A stretch of DNA of 64,000 nucleotides from Colocasia esculenta. Lineage: Eukaryota; Streptophyta; Magnoliopsida; Alismatales; Araceae. A program made the translations under genes and the position numbers. Position 1 is the stretch's first letter, and the number at the start of each line of letters is the position of its first letter. Below are positions 44,831 through 55,179 of this stretch, piece by piece. Under the pieces are notes generated by a model that had not been told where the DNA came from, ran no database searches, and saw only the letters and a program-made list of their open reading frames with translations. The stretch lies in NCBI GenBank assembly GCA_014218235.1, contig CM024755.1:73702631-73766630 (forward strand), in the 5' to 3' direction.

Positions 44831-46599
44831 CCGTGCTGCTTACCCCGGAGGGTATCACTATCCCCATCGCTTTTCAACTCACCTTCTCCGCCACTAATAA
44901 CATGTCTAAGTATGAATCTCTCCTCGCTGGTCTTAAGCGTGCTTATATCTTGGGTGCATCCCACCTTAGAATCATAGGAGACTCTCAGCTTGTTCTGCGG
45001 CAGGTGCTCTCAACTTACCGCACTCGTGACCCAAAACTTAAACCATATCAAGATCTGGTCACAATGTTGGAAAGGCAGTTTCGCAAGCTTATCTATGTCC
45101 ACACTCCTCACTCACAGAATATCCTGGCTGACACCTTGGCGTCGCTAGCTTCATCTCTATCCTTCCCTCTGAGTCGCCGGACTGAGACAATTGTCGTCCA
45201 ACGGCTCGACGTTCCATCTATCCAGGATCCTTGGTTCAACAACCTTAGGACAATCTTAGAAGAAATGGCTAGGAAGAGAGAAGTGCAACAAGTCATGCTA
45301 CCTGAGCTTGAGGAAATCTTAGATGAAGAGGAACTGCCATGGTACTTTGAGATTGAGCAGTATTGTAAGGATGGGTCATATCCCGAAGGGGCAAATGAGG
45401 AGGATCGCAAGGCCATAAGAAGAGCCGCCTTGAGGTACACAGTTGCCGGAGAAATTTTGTACAGGAGGGCTCTTAATGGGGTTCTCCTGAGATGTCTTAA
45501 TGATGACGAGGCTTGGAAAGTTGTAGAAGGAGCCCATGCTAGTGAATGCAGAGGGCATGTCAACAGTCGGATGCTTGCTAAGAAGATCATTAGGCAGAGC
45601 TACTACTGGCCCACCCTAGAAGAAGACTGTGCCATCTACGTCTGTAGGTGTGTCAAATGCCAACTCCATGCTAATAAAATTCATGCTCCTTCATCCTCAC
45701 TTCATCCACTCTCCCCACCTTGGCCATTCTCCATGTGGGCCTTTGATATTGTTGGCCCCCTTGGTGATCCTAGTGCTCAAACCAAACAAAAATCCTTTAT
45801 CCTCACAGCAACAGAGTATTACACCAAGTGGGCAGAAGCAGAAGAGTGTGCAGAAATCAAAGCTTCCACAGTATGCCGCTTTATCATGAAGAATATCATC
45901 TCGTGGTTCGGAGTGCCAAGCAGCATCGTCACAGACAACGGGCCACAATTCATCTCACAAGAACTTCAAGACCTCTGTAAGAAGTACAATATTACTCTGC
46001 ATCATTCATCTCCATATTACTGACTGGGCAATGGCCAAGCTGAAGCAACTAATAAAACCCTTCTTAAAATCTTGAAGAAAACTTGTGAATCGCATAAATT
46101 CGCAGATTGGCCAGAAAAGCTAATAGAGGCTCTATGGGCCTATCGTACCTCTGTCCGTACTCCCACGGGACAAACCCCGTATGCTCTCACTTATGGGATG
46201 GAGGTGGTAGTTTCATATGAGATCATGATCCCTTCACTAAGAGTCCAATTAGATAAGGAGCTTAATCTTGACGAACCTCGAGAGGCGTTGCTAGTCCAAT
46301 TTGAACTTTTAGATGAAAGGCGACTTATGGCGGCCGATCATGTACTCTCATACCAAAGGTGAATCTCAAGGTCTTTTAAAAAGAAGGTAATTGAGCGAAA
46401 ATTCCAAGAGGGTGATATGGTCTTGAAACGCACTTTTATCAAACCTGGAGGTCCAAGGTCTAAATTGCAACCAAATTGGGAAGGTCCGTACATTGTGAAG
46501 GAGGTATATCCAGGAAATGCCTACCGTCTAACCAATGCCGAGGGTGTAGAACTGTCACATCTGTGGAATGGGTTGTACCTCAAAAGATTCTATCCCTAG
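44831..46599 (+). pseudogene. TatP-B archaeal-type RNase H and integrase
   Basis: The second RNase H (FSATNNMSKYESLLAGLKRA, IIGDSQLVLRQV, NILADTLASLAS) confirms Tat lineage. Integrase follows: zinc module EGAHASECRGHVNSRMLAKKI...CRCVKCQLHA, Asp in WAFDIVGPLG, Asp in VTDNGPQF, TGA at 46021, Glu in GNGQAEATNKT, a second TGA at 46360, and the C-terminal domain GPYIVKEVYPGNAYRLTNAEG ending at 46599. Nearly intact: only two stops. No chromodomain, as expected for Tat. Confidence 0.9.
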
Positions 46600-47937
46600 G
46601 TCTTTAGGTGTGAGGCCACAACACTTAGATTAGGGATAACCTCGTGTTAAGAGTCCGAAGTTCTTTCCCAAATCATCAAGAGTTGCCCTAAGTTAGGACC
46701 AACACAGGTACACGGCAAGCCTAGACGACTGCACTTAGTAGGTATCGTAGCTATAAAGGCCCTACTTTAGCGATGCGATGGTCATTCTCGCCCAAATCGG
46801 TCGAAGTGTAGGGGCAAGGGCCGTGAGGGCGAGGTTGTCAACCTTAAGCATACCTTGATGAGAGGAAGTCTCAAATATGGACGGTCAAATAACAAAAGCA
46901 AAGGAACAAAAGAAGCAAAAGAAATGATAGAAAAATACATGATAGAATAGGGGCATGGCAAAGAGTGGCAAAGTCCCCGCGGGACGCTCATGAGCCCAGT
47001 CGTACGCATGCCCCAGACAGTGCAAACACATAAGAAAGACCACAAAGTCCCTACACAACAGACCTAATCTTTGAAGGATATGCTGCAGGAAGAAGCCGGA
47101 CCCAACATCCTTAAAACCTACATTAGACTTTCCTTAAATAGTCTTCCATTTCCCTCCATAAGATCGGGTCATCTCTTAGGTATGGCCTAAGTAGCTGCAC
47201 TATCAACTAAGGGCAGCCGCCTATGGCATGTCACCCCTAAATGCACGTCCTATCTTAGTAAAGCCTTCGATGAAAAGGGGAAGCGACCAAGACTCCTAAA
47301 CCAGTGGTTTGAACTGGTCTATGTGTTGTGGCCCAAAGGGGCGAGTACCTTCCGTCTCGCGCGTTTTATTTTAGGAAGGGCTAATGTCGGCTTTAGGCAT
47401 CTTTCAAAACTCCAAAAAAATCAAATATCTCAAAACTCCAAAAAAATCAAATATCTCAAAACTCCAAAAAATCAAATATCTCAAAACTCCAAAAAATCAA
47501 ATATTTCAAAACTCAAAAAAATCAAATATTTCAAAACTAAAAAAAATCAAATATTTCAAAACTCCAAAAAATCAAATATTCCAAAAACTAAAAAAAATCA
47601 AATATTTCAAAACTCCAAAAAAATCAAATATCTCAAAACTCCAAAAAATATTTTTCAAAATCTCAAAGAACACTTTACTCATTCATTCATGCATGTCATT
47701 TATTTATTTATGTCTTTTCGCCTATTTTAATAAGGCTTACCCCCTTGACCATTTGTCGAGATTGGTTACTTGTCATGCTTAAGGCAAGAGGCTAAGTCGA
47801 AGAACGGATCTAACTTGTCTTCATGGTTGTCCTAAGTGTGCAGGTCGCAGCAGAAGAAAGAAAGCGACACTTATATCTCACTCGTCACTGTCACACAATC
47901 ACATTCCATAAACAAAAGATTATATTCTATTCCATAT
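46600..47937 (+). other. TatP-B noncoding region between pol and gene Y
   Basis: No coding sequence is seen. It contains the AT-rich tandem repeat (47404-47665) and, beyond it, the 3' flank of antisense gene Y. Several blocks match the complement of 36913-38159, for example the CTTTGCC-GCCCC motif near 46960 and the inverse at 37800. Confidence 0.6.
47404..47665 (+). repeat. AT-rich tandem repeat in TatP-B 3' region
   Basis: About ten units of 25-26 bp, CAAAACTCCAAAAAATCAAA followed by TATCT, with a shift to TATTT in the middle copies. Same position relative to pol and gene Y as the TatP-A repeat, but a different unit, so the tract is maintained while its sequence turns over. Confidence 0.85.
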
Positions 47938-50766
47938 CTACATCATCATCATAACATGAACAAAAAGGGGGCAAAGTACAAGCCCTAAACCACTCTCCCC
48001 TGTACCCTCAGGCGGGCGGGAAGGTGGAGGGGCCATCTCCCTCGGTCCCATTGTGCTCCCCTCGGCCGCTCCCTTGCGCCGTCGTCCCTCCTCCTCGTTC
48101 CTCCGTCGTCCAGAGGAACCTGTCAAGTAGTGCCCTGCCGATCCGCTGGGGATGCCCTTCCTGCTGGCCGGCGAGCGACTGCGCCCGACCAGGGACAAGG
48201 CTCTCTCCAGCCCCCTCATCTTTGACCTCAGCAGCTCGTGGCGATGTCGCTCGCTCCCCAGCTGCGAACGAAGCTCATCCACCTCCCGGCGCAGTCCCGT
48301 CGCCTCATCCGCCTGAGGGCGTAGGCGTAACTCTGCCATCTCCGCCTCTAGCGCGGTCGTCCGCACCAGAGCGTCCTTCAACCCCGCCTCCTGCAAGTCA
48401 AGCATTTGTCAATAAGGGAAATAAAAAACAAGGGGAAGGTAATTAATAACTCACCTGCTCATGTAGCTGGGCCATGGCATCCTCCGCCTGGGTCACTGCT
48501 GCTGACCCTCCAGCACGGAGCGGCTAGGCTCGTCTTGAGAGGTGGAAGCACCTCCCACCATCTGCTGCGCCCGCTCCAGCTCGGTGCGCTGCAAGGAAAG
48601 ACACAGGAGTCAATCAACTGAAGCTAAGGGTAAAAGAGGGCAAGAAGTAGAGCACTCACCAGCTCGGTCACAGTCCACTGGAGGTCATCCCTCTGCTGGA
48701 TCATGGAGTGGAGGACACCCTCGAGGGAGGCAATCCGACCCTCGGGGTCAAGCTGCAAACACAAGTCAGGTTAGCCAAAGGATTAACAATTGCAAATATT
48801 TAGAAGGGGCTAAGCTAGTAACACTCACCGGTCGTCGGGTCCCCTTGTACACCTGGGCCCCGTACCTCCGCGCGTAGGCACGGAAGTAGTCCTCTTCACT
48901 GGTGGCCTCGGAGGTCACCGCTCGGCCTCGCTGCCACCAGTCCTCTAGCTACTCTCGGACTCGCTCTCTCCAGTCAGTGACCCGCTGGATGCCCCGGAAG
49001 CTGCGGCCTGACCTCTCCCACACCCTCTGCTGGGTCGGGAACTCCACTGCCGCCTGGTGGAGCCCCAGGGTCCGTGCGACGAACCGTAGGTGAAGCGGTA
49101 CCATCATGTTGAAGGCATGGAGCCAGATCTCCCTACCGAAGTAGGGGCGGCCCTCCTCCACCCACGGCTGATCCGCGTCATCCTCCCCAGCATACCTGCA
49201 CATCACGAATAGAAACTCATTAGACAATGGTCAGTGATAAAGAAATGAAAGAGTGTAAGTGCAGAAATACTCACATGTCCAAAGGGGACAGTGTCCAATG
49301 TGTCCTGGATGAGTGTCACCTGTAGGCGCAGGGACCGCTCATTGCGGCGAAACCTCCAGCGCTGCAAGAGCGGCACAACGCCCGGTCGCCTCGGTACTCC
49401 CCGGCCTAGGGAAGGGAGGTAGTGATAGGCCCACACTTGCAAAACAACATAGTCAGTACCACAATTAATTAAAATAAGCAGAAAAAACAATAAAAGGTAG
49501 GGGCGAGAAGTGTACCTGTAGAAATGGGAAGAACCTGGCTACCCCTGTCTCCCTGTCGGAGGTGCCCAGGCTGTCAAAGAGGTGTTCCAGGAGGGCCGCA
49601 CCCCTTGCATAGGTCCCCACCTGGGTCAGGTCCTCTAGTAGGGGAAGGCACCTGTAGCTCACTGGGCCCCTCTGGTCCCCAGGATCAACTTCCCGATCAC
49701 GAGGATCAGGAAGCGCCTCAAGTCGCAGTCTGCTGCCGCTCCCTCCTCCTCCGCCAGCACTGCTCTGGCATCCGCCGTCAACCGCGCCATGTACTCCGCC
49801 TAGCCCTCTCCTGTCTGGTGGCGTGTGTCCTCCACTCCGAGGCTCGCCTACAGCCTCGTCCTCGGCACGAGGGATGACCTCTCCCTCATCACCTCCAGCC
49901 CCAGGAGTCGCTCTACTATCTCCTGATAGCTAGTGTAAGTCACCCCTGTCACCGCCTGGCCATCCACCCTCAGGCCGGTGATCCGTACCATGTCCTCCAA
50001 TGTGGGGATCATATGACCCCATGGGAGGAGGAAGGCGTGGCACTCAGGGTCTCACCGCTCCTTTAATGCCTGGATCAATGCCACATCCGGCGTCAGCTCG
50101 TCTAACCTCAAAAAGGGGCCGAACCCCATCTCCTCTAGTTGGGCCCTCTGGAAGTCTGGAAACCCCTGATAGATGGCCCGGACGATGGCCCACCCCAGCC
50201 GGGACCGTAGCTCACTCTGCAAAACAGCCACAAACTCCAAAGATCAGTCAAATTCCATGAAAATGAGCAGTTTGTCCAGGTCACGACAGGAGATCTGTCG
50301 CCTTCTGAACGCGACATAAGGGGTGTCGCATTCAGCTTTTAGAAAGCGACGACCCAACCGTCGCCTTCTGAACGCGACAGCCCCTCTGTCGTGTTCTTCC
50401 TAGTAATGCGATGGGCAACCTGTCGCATTCACAGGTCGACTGGGAACGGGCAATATCCGTTCACCGGCCGTTTCACCTTGGGCAAGGCCCTACAATGGGG
50501 TGCTCAGCACCTCCTTTCACCCCATCCCACAACCTCAATCGCTTGAGGTTTAAGGCTTGATCACTTACCCTTTTGGGGCCGGTGGCCTCCTCCTCGCCCA
50601 ACATTTCCTGGAGGTCCTCCTCCATGGGGAGCACCGAAGTCTCCTCCTCCGTCACTGTAGATGGTTCCTCGGCCCCGTCCGCCGCCGGTGGATCATTTTC
50701 TTGGATCTCCGGCGCCCATCGCGGTGCCCACCGCCGCCTTCACCGCCCTCCATTGCCATGGGTCAT
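47938..50766 (-). pseudogene. Gene Y (TatP-B copy): seven-exon PMD protein with coiled-coil tail
   Basis: Minus strand. Exons: 50766-50569, 50216-49516, 49436-49275, 49195-48829, 48752-48660, 48588-48455, 48390-47938. Exon 3 (162 nt) and exon 5 (93 nt) have exactly the lengths seen in the TatP-A copy, and introns 2-6 are 64-79 nt. PMD motifs: LLPWGHMIPTLEDMVRITGLRV, YRCLPLLEDLTQVGTYARGAALL, VWAYHYLPSLGRG, FGREIWLHAFNMMVPLHLRFV. The last exon is a long Glu/Arg-rich coiled coil ending SSGRRRNEEEGRRR. Damage: TGA at the conserved Trp (KER-TGA-DPECHAF), frameshifts in exons 2, 4 and 6, and intron 2 acceptor AG changed to AA (49438-49437). Confidence 0.75.
50280..50440. repeat. GTCGCGAC-derived cluster in gene Y intron 1 (TatP-B)
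   Basis: A dense set of derivatives (GTCACGAC, GTCGCCTTC, AACGCGAC, GTCGCATTC, TGTCGCATTC) in the 352-bp intron 1, matching the cluster in intron 1 of the TatP-A copy. Perfect palindromes have been lost; many copies now share the extended form GTCGC-TTC-GAACGCGAC. Confidence 0.65.
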
Positions 50767-50984
50767 CGGAGAGGGAGAAAGAGAAATGAGGGAGAAAAGA
50801 AGAAGGAGGGGGGGGGAGGTCCTACCACCGCCAGTCGGGGCTCGCCGGAGAAGAGAGAAAGGGGGAAAGTCGCCGCTTGTTGCCAGGAGGAAGAAAAGGG
50901 AAAGGAAGAGAGAGAGAAGGGAGAAGAGGGAAAGAGAGAAGAGGCGTGGGGCCCCAAATTCAAACTGCCTCGGTCCTGTGATCG

Positions 50985-51090
50985 CGACAAGGAGCCCGTC
51001 GCCTTCTAGTTTGTCGCGACAGGATCGCAGTCACGTTCAAGACATTGGTCGCGACCTGCGACCGGTCGCGTTCCAGGTTGCGACACTTAT
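50985..51090. repeat. GTCGCGAC cluster between genes X and Y (TatP-B)
   Basis: Two perfect GTCGCGAC (near 51014 and 51048) with ATCGCGAC, GTCGCCTTC, GGTCGCG and GTTGCGAC around them, located between the Y start and the X end, as in TatP-A. Confidence 0.75.
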
Positions 51091-51254
51091 GTCGTCACCT
51101 TCCTAGTTTCTTCACAGAACTCCTAAACATCCATATTTTCATTGCAAATCTCATATGAATACATCAAATAAAAACTAAAAATCATCATAAAATGTCTGAT
51201 ACATCTCTATCATCCTCCCAATACATCAAATCTCCCAAAATCCAAAAAATACAA

Positions 51255-52402
51255 TCAAATCTCTCTCATAAGCTCTCGGTCCCCATGTGGCCAGATCTCT
51301 CTGTACTCCCTGAGGTACGCCAAATATGTATCACGCTCCTCGTGCACCTGGGTGGTAAGGCGTGAGTGGCACACACGCACTATATCGCTAGCGCGCTCCG
51401 CACGGCCTGCTCGTCCTCTGGATCTCCCAAGCGTCTCGCTTTCATAGGAGGCAAGTGTGATGGCTGAAGTAGCTTCGTCCTTGGCTTCCCAATCTGAAGA
51501 TAGCACCTATGTGGGTTGTAGAGAACCATCGCCATGTTCGTGGCGAAGTGCTCTATCGGAAGTGTGTTGAGGTATAGCCGCCATGCACTCCGAGTCTTCT
51601 TGTCCGCCGTCCTGCACACAACACGATCGGAGAATTTGGCCGCTCCGCCGATGAAGCACAAAGGATGGCACCCAAAGATCCGGCTCTCCGTAGTGGGATT
51701 TTCTACAGGTTTAAATTTTATCCTCACTCCCAACTAGCAATCTAGAAGGATCATAGAGCCATAAAGTGGGCCCCCCGTAGCCGCTGATGTGAGTCCCGCA
51801 TAGAGGAAGGCCAATCTCGCATGAGAAAGGGAGAGTCCCCGCCATACCCCACTAATGGCGCTAAGGTTTGCATGGTCTAAGAGGTGATCTCCAGATGGGA
51901 AGAGTACCACCCCACACATGCATATAGCCACGGCTTTGGCTATCTCTTGGTAGTTCCCACACTTGTTTTTACAGTAAGATATGACCCACTTAGATAAGGG
52001 GACTAGGTGAATGTGTTGAGGGCTAATCATAGTGTATACATCTTCGGGATCCATCATAAATTCACCTAGGATGAGTTTTGGATTGATAGGCTCAACGGTG
52101 TAACATGTTTTCTGCTCATCTCCCCTTGTAGTTTTGGGTAACACCATAAATGCTTCAACCTCTTCGAGTAAGACGGTGGCCTCAAACTTTGGGAAGAGAA
52201 AGGTATGGGTTTGCAGGTGCCAAAGCTCTATCAAAGCGGTGATTCTATGCCAATCAAAGGAAATCTTATGATAGTTATGGGCGGCTATCAAGATACCCCC
52301 CAAACCCCGCTTTCTCAAGGCACGGATCACATGCATGGGGAGGACCTTGATCATGGGTGCTATCCACATGAGCTTAGAGTATCAGCGGGAGCCGGGGAAG
52401 AG
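51255..52402 (-). pseudogene. Gene X (TatP-B copy): PMD/DUF7745-like, exon 2 only
   Basis: Minus strand. Exon 2 begins after CTAG at 52406-52403; 29 nt of the preceding CT-rich intron remain before the TatP-C LTR, and exon 1 with the promoter is not in the window. Motifs: ITALIELWHLQTHTFLFPKFEATVLLEEVE, HLVPLSKWVISYCKNKCGNYQEIAKAVAICMCGVVLFPSGDHLL, ISGVWRGLSLSHARLAFLYAGLTSAATGGPL, VLYNPHRCYLQ. Stops: TGA near the exon start, TAG at 51736-51734 where TatP-A has Trp (LECWMG), and a frameshift near 51440. Integrase identity to TatP-A is about 85 percent but gene X only about 54 percent. Confidence 0.7.
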
Positions 52403-52435
52403 CTAGAGGAGAAGAAGAAAAAGAAAAGAGAGGAG

Positions 52436-53909
52436 TGTAGACACCCATTTCTGACCCATAAGTCGAGCTAAAATCCTCGTCATATCATTGATGCCCCACG
52501 GTGGCTCATCATCACCAAGTTGGCTTTCTCCGATCATGATATCTTCTTCAGTAGCTTATCGCCCTGGTGGGTTCTTCCTGGTCAAATCAATCGATCTTCA
52601 TCATCATCTTGTAGCTCTCTGGGTTAGGAATCCGGCGTTTCAAACCACGCGTCAATCTGATGCCCGTACAAGGAGATCAGACACTTTGAATGGCCATGTG
52701 CTGAAAAGTCCCTGAAGGCGACAACCTCCCTGTCATTTTCCCTATACAAGGAGACACCCTTCCTGTCGCTATCTGGCCCTGTAATGATTTTCCAAGTCAG
52801 AATCGATCTCCATCAGAAGGCGACACCTCGATACGTCGCGTTCATAAATTTGCCTTTAATTCCTTGAAAAATCACCAGAAATACTTGAAAGACCTTCCTT
52901 GTAAGGAAGGCGATGTGTCGAGGCGTCGCCATCTGGGTGGCGACCAGGAGGCCGTCGTGTTTTGGATGCCATGCAGGGATTCCTTTCCGAGCATGACTTG
53001 GACACTTGTCATACATGGATATTCCCTCTTTTGGTCGACCTAAACGCATCCAAATCCTACGAAAACTCGTAAAGACCTTCCTTAAAGCCTCCTTTTCGAG
53101 TTCCAATCGCCCTTGCACGGCCATACCTACCCAAACCCGGACTCTTGCCCGTTATTCCCTTCACAGCCCTTCCAGGAATAATCACCTATAAGTTGATCAA
53201 TACTGTGTCTTTTAGGGCAAGACCGGCATCTGTTGCTTCCTCTCCGAGAGAGCTCCGATTCCTCAGAAGAGTGCTTCACCCCCAGACGACCAGGAAGTGC
53301 CCCCCAGGGCATTTTTCCCTCGACTATACTTTCTCTCTCCCCTTTCCATCAAGTCTTCTCTTCATTCATGCATGCTTAGTGTAATTTTCTTCGTAGATTT
53401 CATTAGAGCACACCACACACACCGATCTTAATCACCCAAAGGGGTTAAAAACCCATCCCACGTGAGTTCCCTCCAGAATAGTGCATGTTTCTTCATATAT
53501 TTTTGGAATAGATTCATCATACACGAGTTTTCTAATGGGTTTCCTGTTGTTTTGATGATCTTGGAAGGTGTTTGAAGATAGGAGAGGCATGAGGCTCTTG
53601 CCCCTTGGCCGGCTGAGGAGCAAGAAGAGAGAACCCACAATCTTCATCCACTGAAGCCGAAGGCGACGACCCTGCTGTCGCGACTAAGAAGGCGCCAGTC
53701 TTCCCGTCGCGTTCAGGTAAACAGATCGCGACCCTCATCTTGTCACGTTCACAGGAATAGGTACGCCCTCTGTCTTCTCTTCCTTTTCCAAGGTAGTTAG
53801 CCCATCTTCATCCATCTATTCTTCTTGGCAACTACTTTGGTGGCGATCACGGTCAGTTTTCCTTATCTTCTCACACATATTTTTTTTGGGAGCAAATCCC
53901 ATGATTACA
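52436..53909 (+). repeat. TatP-C 5' LTR
   Basis: 1474 bp, TGTAGACACCC to CCCATGATTACA. The ends agree with the TatP-A LTR (26393-27793), which fixes both borders. GTCGC-type keywords lie at 52815-52960 (mostly the GGCGACACC and GTCGCGTTC forms) and 53660-53755 (one perfect GTCGCGAC). No clear TATA box was found; CGACTATACTTTC at about 53322 is a weak candidate. Confidence 0.85.
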
Positions 53910-53914
53910 CCTTT

Positions 53915-53930
53915 TGGCGATCACAATGGG
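53915..53930 (+). other. TatP-C primer-binding site (putative)
   Basis: TTTTGGCGATCACAATGGGA begins three bases after the LTR end. It has the TGGCG start usual for Ty3/gypsy primer sites; the matching tRNA was not identified. Confidence 0.5.
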
Positions 53931-55179
53931 ACGTCTAGTGCCCATCATGCTTCTTTCTGTCTTTCCCTGCCTTCCCTTGTCGTCCATGTGTGTGGTTCTT
54001 TCTTAGGTTTTCTGTCTTTCCATTTACTTTCATTGTTTTTTGAGTTCTGCTGCTCTGGGTGAGAAGACGACGTCGGGAGCGTCTCTATAAAGGTAGCGAC
54101 GAAGCGCGCGTCGCGATTAGGAAGTGACAAAATTTGGTGTCACGATCAGGTCAGTACATCAGCATTCCTGTTCATCCTATTTCTTCATTCTGTCGTACTG
54201 TTCTGGATAGGGACGTCGAAGGAGTCGCGATAGAGAAGGTGACTGGAAGAGCCTCGCGATCAGGTATGTGTCTTCTGCCCGTTCACTCATCTATGTTATT
54301 TTAAAATACTGTGTGCCTGCTTGGAAAGCGATGCGGATTCTATCGCGACGAATACAGCGATAGGGAGGTCGTTGCTATCAGGTCAGTGGGTCTGGTTCAA
54401 TCTCTCTCTCTCTATGTTTTGGGCTTACTTCGAGTACTCCATCTATATTTCAAGTCATATCATGCTTGTTCCATGCTTCTGAGAGTCTGTCCATCCTCCA
54501 TGCTATAGGGTTGTTTGTGTTTTGTGCATAATCAGGTCCAACCTATTCCCTGTCCACTGTGAAGAGGAATGCGACTGGCTTCTTGTCGCGATCTTGGTCG
54601 CGACAGTGTACTTGTCGCCTTCTGCTTCTGAGAGCAGGTCAGCTTGGTTTTGTTTTGTTAGTTTTAGGTTAGAATTTGCATGCACTCCGGTGCACATAGG
54701 ATTTGCATACATACTCCCATATTCGTAGTTTAGGTTGTCCTCCTCAGCGACGCCCGCTCTCTCGGCCACATATTCCTTGTGTCCGACTAGAGCACTCGCT
54801 TGAGGGCCTCCATAAGTCCCCGCTGACCATGGATTCCCACACGGCCGTCGGGCTGGTTGTACCTGTTGCCACTTAGAATAAGATCCAGTCATTTGTGAGT
54901 CTGTGAAAATCCTAGTCACTCCCAAAGTCGTAAGCCTTCTCCCTTTAGGAAACCTTCCTTTTGAGATAACTTGCTAAAAGATCAATCCATTAAAAGGAAA
55001 ACTTGAACCGAATAAAAGAAACCATTATCATTGCCAACTGCTTGCTTTGGGTGAGACATTTCCTCTTTCTTTTGTTTGCATAGGGTTGTCTGTTTAGGAA
55101 ACTAGGTGTCCGTCTAGGTTAGGTTGTTCGTTGAAGTCTGAATAGGCTTTCCCCATCTTGGTGCTCCCACTTTCCAAAC
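53931..55179 (+). other. TatP-C leader upstream of gag, with GTCGCGAT/C cluster
   Basis: No gene is seen. It is punctuated by about ten keyword copies between 54060 and 54620 (GTCGCGATTAGG, GTCGCGATAGAG, CTCGCGATCAGG, ATCGCGACG, GTCGCGATC, GTCGCGACAG), each followed within 10-60 bp by ATCAGGT or GCAGGT. A TATAAAG at 54086 lies here too. The leader would be part of the genomic RNA and could hold packaging or translation signals. Confidence 0.6.

Larger units (their letters stand above)
39873..52435 (+). mobile_element. TatP-B: Tat-lineage gypsy with antisense gene module
   Basis: Plus-strand order: gag C-terminal half, protease, G-patch, frameshift site, RT-RNase H, second RNase H, integrase (to 46599), AT-rich tandem repeat, then genes Y (50766-47938) and X (52402-51255) on the minus strand. 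The 5' LTR and gag N-terminus are missing because of the 39872 junction. The right end is cut within gene X intron 1 by the TatP-C LTR. The coding part is very close to TatP-C. Confidence 0.85.

Noticed and set aside
52406..52435. Purine-rich tract as polypurine tract of TatP-B with a shared LTR
   Set aside because: Possible, but the tract is the complement of the gene X intron CT tract, and TatP-A shows exon 1 and promoter beyond it; nested insertion of TatP-C explains more.
54083..54095. TATAAAG in the TatP-C leader as the LTR promoter
   Set aside because: It lies about 175 bp outside the LTR as defined by two independent LTR copies, so it cannot be the promoter retained after reverse transcription.
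54503..54925. 140-codon minus-strand frame in the TatP-C leader
   Set aside because: Overlaps the keyword cluster, low-complexity composition, no homologue in the other TatP elements.
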